From Cucumis sativus (lineage: Eukaryota; Streptophyta; Magnoliopsida; Cucurbitales; Cucurbitaceae), in the NCBI RefSeq assembly GCF_000004075.3, contig NC_026657.2, forward strand, positions 8,742,001 to 8,806,000: a stretch of DNA of 64,000 nt, read 5' to 3'. Positions 56,901-64,000 of the stretch are shown here, piece after piece. The stretch's first letter is position 1; each line of letters starts with the position of its first letter. The notes beneath the pieces are model-generated. The model searched no databases. It was not told the DNA's origin and saw only the letters and a list, made by a program, of their open reading frames with translations. A program made the translations under genes and the position numbers.

Positions 56901-59338
56901 AGGCTGGAGCCATGAATGCCATGGTTCGAGCCTCAGCAGTTCTATCAAACGGCCCTTTCATTCTCAATTTGGACTGTGACCATTATCTCTACAACTGTCA
57001 AGCTATGAGGGAAGGAATGTGTTTCATGATGGATAGAGGTGGAGACAGGATTTGCTATATTCAATTCCCTCAGAGATTTGAAGGAATTGATCCTTCAGAT
57101 CGCTATGCCAACCACAACACTGTCTTCTTTGATGGTAATTCTATACTTACATTATAACCTTCCCTTCAATAAACTAAAATTTGAAGCTCGTGTTGATTTG
57201 GTTCACAAACTCATAAAATTGTGGTTATGATTTTGTGTCTAATCTTTGTCTCATAGTATTGATCCTAAAATTGTGGTTATGATTTTGTGTCTAATCTTTG
57301 TCTCATAGTATTGATCCTAGTCACAATTTTTTAGCAAAGAGTGATTTTGATTCTGAAAGAAGTTAAAAGTATTTATGAATACAACAAAATCACTTTAGAA
57401 TAGAACTTTAGTTACATGTCTATTTGTGTATTTAGATAGTTTCATTTTAACAAGGAACTTTGACGTTTAGTCCCATCAAATACGCCTCCAGACTCTTGAT
57501 TCTCATGGTCTTTATTCTAAACATGCATGTCAAATACCCTTTAAATGTTTAAAAAGTGTTTTAAAACGCTTAGAAAGCAACTCCAAACACACTCAATTTC
57601 CTATCTAGTTTCATTGCATATTTCCCTACTTGATTAAAAGCTTTTCAACATTTGTTTCAGGTAATATGAGGGCATTGGATGGTCTTCAAGGCCCAGTCTA
57701 TGTGGGAACTGGCTGCATGTTTAGGCGATACGCATTGTATGGGTTCAACCCACCAAGAGCAAACGAATACACAGGCATGTTTGGCCAAGTCAAGTCTGTA
57801 GCCAGAACTAATTACCAACCACAATCTGAGGAAGATGATTCTGACTCTCAACCTTTGACTTCACACCCTGACTTGGACCTTCCAAAGAAATTTGGAAGCT
57901 CTACCATTTTTACAGAGTCGATCCCTGTGGCTGAGTTCCAAGGTCGTCCCCTTGCTGATCATATCTCTGTCAAGAATGGTCGGCCCCCTGGTGCCCTACT
58001 CATGGCTCGTCCACCACTTGATGCCCAAACTGTTGCTGAGGCTGTCGCTGTCATCTCATGCTGGTAAGCTTTTGAGTTTAATAGTAGTTTCTAGCAATGT
58101 CATATTCAATTCTCTAATACAAAGTGTCTAAACTTTCAATATTGTTTATATTAATTTTCCGAAATTTAAAAAGCATTCCATAAATGATAATGCCTTTTAA
58201 ACTTTCTTTAATGCTCAAGAACCTATTATACTCGTTGAAACTTAGAAAACTTATGGAACACCAATTATACTCAACGCAACTTTCAAGCTAGTAATTTAAC
58301 CTCTAAGATTAACTAATTCTCATTCTAGTTGAAGATGAAAGCTAAACAACCATAATAAATTAATGATAATGTCTTTTTTTTTTTTTGGAATATAGGTATG
58401 AAGACAAGACTGAATGGGGAGAAAGAATTGGATGGATTTATGGGTCCGTGACAGAAGATGTGGTAACTGGATATAGGATGCACAATCGTGGGTGGCGGTC
58501 AGTTTATTGTATCACCAAGCGTGACGCCTTTCGTGGCACTGCGCCAATTAATCTCACAGATCGTCTTCACCAAGTGCTTCGATGGGCCACTGGTTCAGTT
58601 GAAATCTTCTTCTCCAAAAACAATGCTTTTCTTGGAAGCAAACGCCTCAAATTCCTTCAACGTGTGGCCTATCTAAATGTTGGAATTTACCCATTCACTT
58701 CCATTTTCTTGGTCGTATACTGCTTTCTCCCAGCACTTTCCCTCTTCTCAGGACACTTCATAGTGCAAGGCTTAAACGTTGCCTTCCTTACCTATCTTCT
58801 CATCATCACCGTTTGCCTTTGCCTTCTATCTCTCCTTGAAGTAAAATGGTCAGGCATTGCCTTAGAAGAATGGTGGAGAAATGAGCAGTTCTGGGTCATT
58901 GGTGGAACCAGTGCCCACCTGGCTGCAGTCATTCAGGGACTTCTCAAAGTCGTAGCTGGGATCGAAATCTCCTTCACCCTTACATCCAAATCAGCAGGGG
59001 ATGACGAAGATGACATTTATGCTGATCTATACTTAGTCAAATGGACGAGTCTGTTTATAATGCCACTAACAATCATGATTGTTAACATTATTGCAGTTGT
59101 AATTGGATTCTCAAGGACTGTGTACAGTGTGATACCACAATGGAGTAAGCTGGCTGGAGGTTTATTCTTTAGCTTTTGGGTGTTGGCTCATATGTACCCA
59201 TTTGCCAAAGGGCTGATGGGCAGAAGAGGAAGGCTCCCAACTATTGTCTATGTGTGGTCAGGGCTACTTTCGATCACTGTCTCTTTGCTATGGATATCTA
59301 TCAGCCCACCTGACGCTGATGGAACTACTCAGACATGA
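53968..59338 (+). CDS. CSLD1: Cellulose synthase-like D protein (CSLD1 type)
   Basis: Six exons: 53968-54578, 54746-55175, 55551-55931, 56759-57134, 57661-58063, 58396-59338; 1,047 residues. This GT2 glycosyltransferase of Golgi/plasma membrane makes a beta-1,4-linked glucan (mannan activity has also been proposed for CSLDs) in tip-growing or dividing cells. Catalytic signature is complete: DDGG at Asp328-329, DCD at 546-548, TED at 753-755, QVLRW at 793-797. Two N-terminal membrane spans follow LSPYRLLVFIR, with several more after residue 810 ([20 protein letters not shown] onward). The N-terminus has the CSLD hallmarks ([51 protein letters not shown]) but no cysteine in the first 204 residues, so the RING-like finger of CSLD2/3 is absent, as I recall for CSLD1. 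No disruptions. Pollen-tube expression is known for CSLD1/4 and is only inferred here. Confidence 0.95.
57215..57318. repeat. Perfect 52-bp tandem duplication in CSLD1 intron 4
   Basis: The 52-bp unit beginning 'aaaattgtggttatgatttt' and ending 'catagtattgatcct' occurs twice head to tail with no difference I can see. Exact identity suggests a very recent duplication or, less likely, an assembly artefact. Confidence 0.85.
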
Positions 59339-60178
59339 TTTTTTTTTCTAATTTTAATCAATGGGGATATCAAGAACCATACGACTTACATTATACTCGT
59401 GGTTCACCCCTACTAATTTACGAGGTTTCCTCACTCCAAAGCTAGCTCCAAAAGATAACAAAAGTTTCCAAGTAATTAAATTTTCCACCTGCTTCTCTTC
59501 TCTTTAGTATTACCCAGTAATACTGCAAGAGAAGTGATGATTTATGTTCGGGACAAAGAATATAATTGTATTGTGTATATTAGTACTGGTTTAGCTGGAG
59601 CTTTTGTAGTGATAGACGTTTTGATCTATGATGTAAATTTTTAAAGATATGTTGAGATACAGAAGTGAAAAGTATGAATCAATACTAGCGTCTTCTCTCT
59701 TCTCTCTTCTCTCGTGGATTTTAGGTTTTTACTCACAATCTGTAATGTTCTAAAGGATAAGTGCGAAATTTATAATCATTAGGCCTTTGTCTCTCCCCAG
59801 AGACAAAAGAAGAAGAAAAATCAAATCGCTGCAAAAACTATTCTACTTCCAAAAAGTACAAGTTCTTCAAATTCATTTTCAAACAGGATCTGATATAGAT
59901 TCCTAGAGAATATGCAAATATGTATATATACATATATGTAATTTAAAAGACAAATATTAACTATCAACCTTGCCAATAGTAAGTGTAAGAGGCCAAGAGC
60001 AGAGGATATGTTACAATTAAAGCTTATATATATGTTTCTTTTCCCTTTTCTATTTGTAGTGTAAAATTGAATAGGACTCTAACAGGATATAATGATTGAT
60101 ATACAAGATAAACAAACTGGAAACTTACGTGCACTGCTACCATAAAATAGCCGCTGGATAGGATGAGTAAGTTATTTA
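59339..60178. other. Convergent 3' intergenic region of CSLD1 and CTF18
   Basis: Holds the 3'UTRs of both genes, a CT-rich repeat ('tcttctctctt' units near 59690-59715) and AT-rich sequence. No other gene seen. Confidence 0.55.
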
Positions 60179-63100
60179 TCATAGAAGAAAATCACGAACC
60201 CGAACCGGTCTCTTTATTGCATTCGTGAAACCCTACACATGAGATCTTTCAATAAAAACACGTCGCAACAACTAAAGATAGAAAATTAATTTTCAAAACT
60301 TCCAAGCAAAGGAATTTTATTATACACAACTTTTGCTTCAATTTCTTTGAGACCTCAAAAACATGTCCATGAAATCAAAGACTTCACGTTTCAATATGCA
60401 TTTGAAATTAAGGGGCGAATGATAATAAAATTAGATAACAAGTCTAATAAAAGGCACAAGATATCACTGAAGAAGATTTGGAGGGAATATTATCATATTT
60501 AAACCATAATTGTTACCTCGTTAAATTTAAACAGCAATGGACGAAGATCTCTTTGCAACGTAATTTCCTTCTTGTCGATGGAATCGGTAGTTTGAGAGCC
60601 TTTACTGCCTGGTTTTCGGAACCTGGTTTCAGAAACTATATAGGTTAAGGTCCTTCTATGAAACATTAAGCTTACAAATGATAATAATTTACAACTTGAT
60701 ACAGTAACGTTAGTCAAAACAAAGCTTCAGAATTTACTTAACAAGGACAAAATAAAAGGTACAAGTTTACAAAAGCACTGCAGGAAAATCGATTTCAGCT
60801 TCTACATCAAAATTGTTTTCTTTCATCGAGAAATAGAAAAAAAATGACTAAGCAGAGCTTTTTGTTATCAATACCAAAAAATCAATGCTTAATCAAAATT
60901 AAATATAAAGCATAAACCACCATATTACAAACAATTAGAAAAGAATTTACTGCATCTTTCTTTATCAAAGATAATCTTGCCAGAAAATAAAAAAGAAATA
61001 GAAAGTTATAAAGCACGAATCAAGTTCTCTATTCTAGATTTCCAGAAAACAGTAGTAGGCTCAGAAAACATTATATACCTATCAAAAAAACTTGAGGATC
61101 CCAAGGAGGGGTTTTTCCGGACACCGGAGGACTTTAGATTAACACCTGGAGCAGAGTTCCCATCGGAAGCTGAAGTTGAGGTACTTGGATGGTGCTGCGT
61201 TGAATATGATTTTTGACCTTCTGTGTTGTTTTTAGCCGATAAAGCTACGCATTCCGTTTTCGTGAGTCCACCTTTTGAAGATTTGTCCCTGGTGCCTTCG
61301 TGGTTTACCTGCTTGGCATCTGATAGAGGCTCCAATTTTCCATTGCTCCCTTGCAAGATTTTTTTATTCTCAACCTATGCATGCAATAGATGTGTCAATC
61401 AATCAGTCTCAAAAGGCTAATCGCTAGACTAGGTACAAAGTTTTATAGTGAACACTTTTAAAGGTAATTCTAAAAAAAATGCTTTCAGTTATACTAGCTG
61501 GTAAAAATAACCACCCAATCCTAATTTTACAGAAATTTAAGACGCCAAATGATGATTCAGAGAAGCTTATCCCAGACAATTTGTGAATATATGAAGAGAG
61601 GACTACCAAGAAGAAACAAATAAATATTTAATTATATACTATTTTGAACATTACGATCAAGTTTGCAAATGCAATGGGGAAAGTAAAGGATATAAAGAAT
61701 TTCAGTAGACAATTATACGTAGAATAGTTTATCTCACCTCATGAACCAATAATTGCTTCACAGCTAATGCAAGTACGTTATGGCAGCTTTCATAGTCCTG
61801 AATGATCGAGAAAATAAAAAAATTTAGACCAACAACGATAAATTAAAAAGAAAATAAGCCACCAAGAGTATGACAATAACTCGGACCTTAAAGCAAACAA
61901 ATCCATCTATGGGGGGATCTAAAGCAAAAACTGAACCATCTAATGTTGCTTCATGTCTGGAGCTATTGGAATGAGGATCTGTTTTTATTTGCTTGTACGA
62001 GATAGCATAAGACACCATGACATTAACTAACTGAGTGAAATCATCCTTCTCTTTTTCCGACAGTAGGTGCATTGCCCTCTGTAAAGATAGACCACATGTT
62101 ACCAAAAAGTAATAGCAATGAAGAGAACATAAAGTACCAGCAAAAATTAGAGATAAAATTGTTATGTACTATTTTTATCAATAAGAACATGGATAATAAC
62201 AATATTTAAACAAAATAAATAAATATCCAAGAAAACCACTTCAAGAATAACAAATACAAGAACCCTGGTAAAGGCTACAGAGATCGATACAAAAGGAAGG
62301 GAAAAAATTTTCAATGTGTCAACAAAAAAATCATTGGAATATTTTGTTAGACAAGAAATAGATTTGTGAGATGTAAAAATAACTGTAAATAAAGTGCGAC
62401 TAACAATGTCACACAAGATGAATATAGTTCCAAAACTCCCTCACGTCCCTCTTCTTCTTAGTATTTTTCAATCCTCTTCTTCCATGTTTCCCTAAAGCAG
62501 TCACTATTGTAATTTGTAATCAAATAAGGCCCTCGCCCTTTTAAATTTAAACTATGTGGTCACAGCATTCATGGAGATGTTTGGGGAAAGCATTTTGATT
62601 GGTGGGATTCAAATCCTATTTATGTTTGAGGCAAGGTTTATGGCAGTTGGCAATAAATCTTGTCTTTACACCCAATTTGATAAAACTCTATGGCATTTTA
62701 ATCCCCCTCTTCATTATCTTTCATACTACTCTCACAAATTCTCTCCTTTCTGGAGACATGGTAAGCAAAAACATCAAAAAGAGATAAAATGTCAGTTAAT
62801 TTTGAGAAAAAGAAAAAATATATAGTTTCGCAGAAAAAATATAGAATGCAAACACCAAAATAAAATGTCAGCAATTACCGGTTTAAGAGTTCGAGGTGAT
62901 ATAATATGCAATAAAGGCGAAACCAAGTCTTCCACAAATGTCTTAGAGTTAATATGCCTTGAAATAAGTGGAGGAACTCTGCAATGCCAAGACCTCAAAT
63001 TTTCCATCTTTTCCAATACCAGTGCCCGACATCTGGTAGCACAAGAAGTAAATCACCACTGATTTATAAGACCAAAGTGTCCTACATTTTTATCATTATT

Positions 63101-64000
63101 GAGTAGACTCGACGATACCTTTGATAAGATTTAGGCCATTCAATATTTGGTCTTTGAACTTGAGCCACCAACCGATGTATGGTAATTATGGAAGAAGGCT
63201 GATAAACTATAATGATTTACATACACACACACATATATAAAGGGTTAGAGTGTAAGATAAATAATTATAAGGGCTAAAACTTTGCGTTGCATTATAAATT
63301 AAAAGAAACTTGAGATGCTAAAAGCTTTTCACCATTAAGGATCATTTGATGAGTCTGCATGATATACTGGTTCATGAGATCTGAAACTTCAAGCATTTCA
63401 AGGCATTTGACCTTCAAAGTTCAAATATCATAGCATATTTTCAGAAATCATCTTCGTAGTTGCAAAAACAGAAATAACTTTTTTAAAAAATATAAAGAAT
63501 TTCTTTAACTTACAGTCTTATGCATCACTGGGTCATGATAATTAAGCTGCAAAATATTTTCATGAATCCCATCCAAAATCAACTCATAGTCACCACTGCA
63601 TATTTAAGGACCAAAAATTACAGCATGTTCTAAACATGAGATCAAAAACACAGGATGAAATAATTTCAATACTCACCGATATGATAAAAGTGAGTACAAA
63701 TGTTCAAGTTTATCACATGTGTTCCTGGATTTACTAACTGATCTACTTTGAAGCTTCAATTTTCTTGTATGAAAAATCTAACCAAAGATAAATACGGTCA
63801 AAGACAGATATAGTGAAAATGAAATTAAAGACGTCATTGCCCAAAACATAATATGGAATCATTTGGTAGCCATTACCTCTTTCCAAATGTCAAAGACACT
63901 TCTAGATATATCCTTTTGTCCAACCACTTGAGAACCTACCTCCTCCTATTGATCAGAAAGTTCATAAGGTTCAAACTTTTTACCCAGCAAAAGAACTTTA
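60179..64000 (-). CDS. CTF18: CTF18, alternative clamp-loader large subunit (C-terminal part)
   Basis: Eleven visible minus-strand exons: 63877-63945, 63677-63777, 63514-63595, 63333-63411, 63119-63206, 62879-63032, 61887-62078, 61738-61797, 61079-61374, 60517-60622, 60179-60232; 426 codons up to the stop. Translations include DISRSVFDIWKEIF, GDYELILDGIHENIL, HRLVAQVQRPNIEWPKSYQR, WHCRVPPLISRHINSKTFVE, DLVSPLLHIISPRTLKPRA, HNVLALAVKQLLVHEVENK and a C-terminal GFTNAIKRPVRVRDFLL. These are the helical C-terminal parts of CTF18, the RFC1-like subunit that with RFC2-5, DCC1 and CTF8 loads PCNA and supports sister-chromatid cohesion. The AAA+ ATPase core lies beyond the right edge. A Ser-rich, low-complexity linker is encoded by exon 61079-61374. 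Convergent with CSLD1. Confidence 0.9.

Noticed and set aside
61006-61356. Ser-rich 116-codon frame as a separate small gene
   Set aside because: It is an internal CTF18 exon with correct splice sites and phase on both sides.

Overview
This is a nuclear chromosome segment from a flowering plant. It has AT-rich intergenic DNA, many short GT-AG introns, plant-only families (LEUNIG co-repressor, PTAC5, CSLD, PP2-B F-box proteins) and an intron-bearing elongator tRNA-Met. A recurring short repeat built on 'atagcaaaactatc...gatagac' and the PP2-B cluster make a cucurbit (Cucumis-like) the best guess; the species is inference, not proof. Gene names come from translating spliced exons and comparing them with families I remember; no database search was possible.

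Layout. 1-1.2 kb: 5' end of LEUNIG_HOMOLOG on the minus strand, running off the left edge. 1.2-11 kb: a long gene-poor AT-rich stretch with one clear dispersed repeat and two richer islands of unknown role. 11.0-12.0 kb: a secreted glycine-rich protein. 14.9-18.5 kb: an 11-exon type I membrane protein of the plant DUF7794 type. 20.4-24.1 kb: PTAC5, a plastid protein with a DnaJ-type zinc finger. 26.0-34.7 kb (minus): 16-exon cytosolic/peroxisomal glutathione reductase with a 5'UTR intron. 38.3-50 kb: a tandem cluster of F-box/PP2-B lectin-like genes (three intact, one 3' fragment) interleaved with three identical intron-containing tRNA-Met genes and one decayed tRNA copy. 51.2-52.5 kb (minus): a five-exon gene for a 235-aa protein I do not recognise. 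54.0-59.3 kb: a six-exon cellulose synthase-like D gene of the CSLD1 type. 60.2-64 kb (minus): the C-terminal 426 codons of CTF18, an alternative clamp-loader subunit, running off the right edge.

The genes do not form a pathway; this is ordinary mixed euchromatin. The most distinctive part is the PP2-B/tRNA-Met array, where a protein gene and a tRNA gene were amplified together, the F-box exon stays nearly constant, and one patch of the PP2 domain varies strongly. One array member carries a near-complete ~1 kb foldback element inside its second intron. I saw no CRISPR, no intact retroelement and no convincing new enzyme system.
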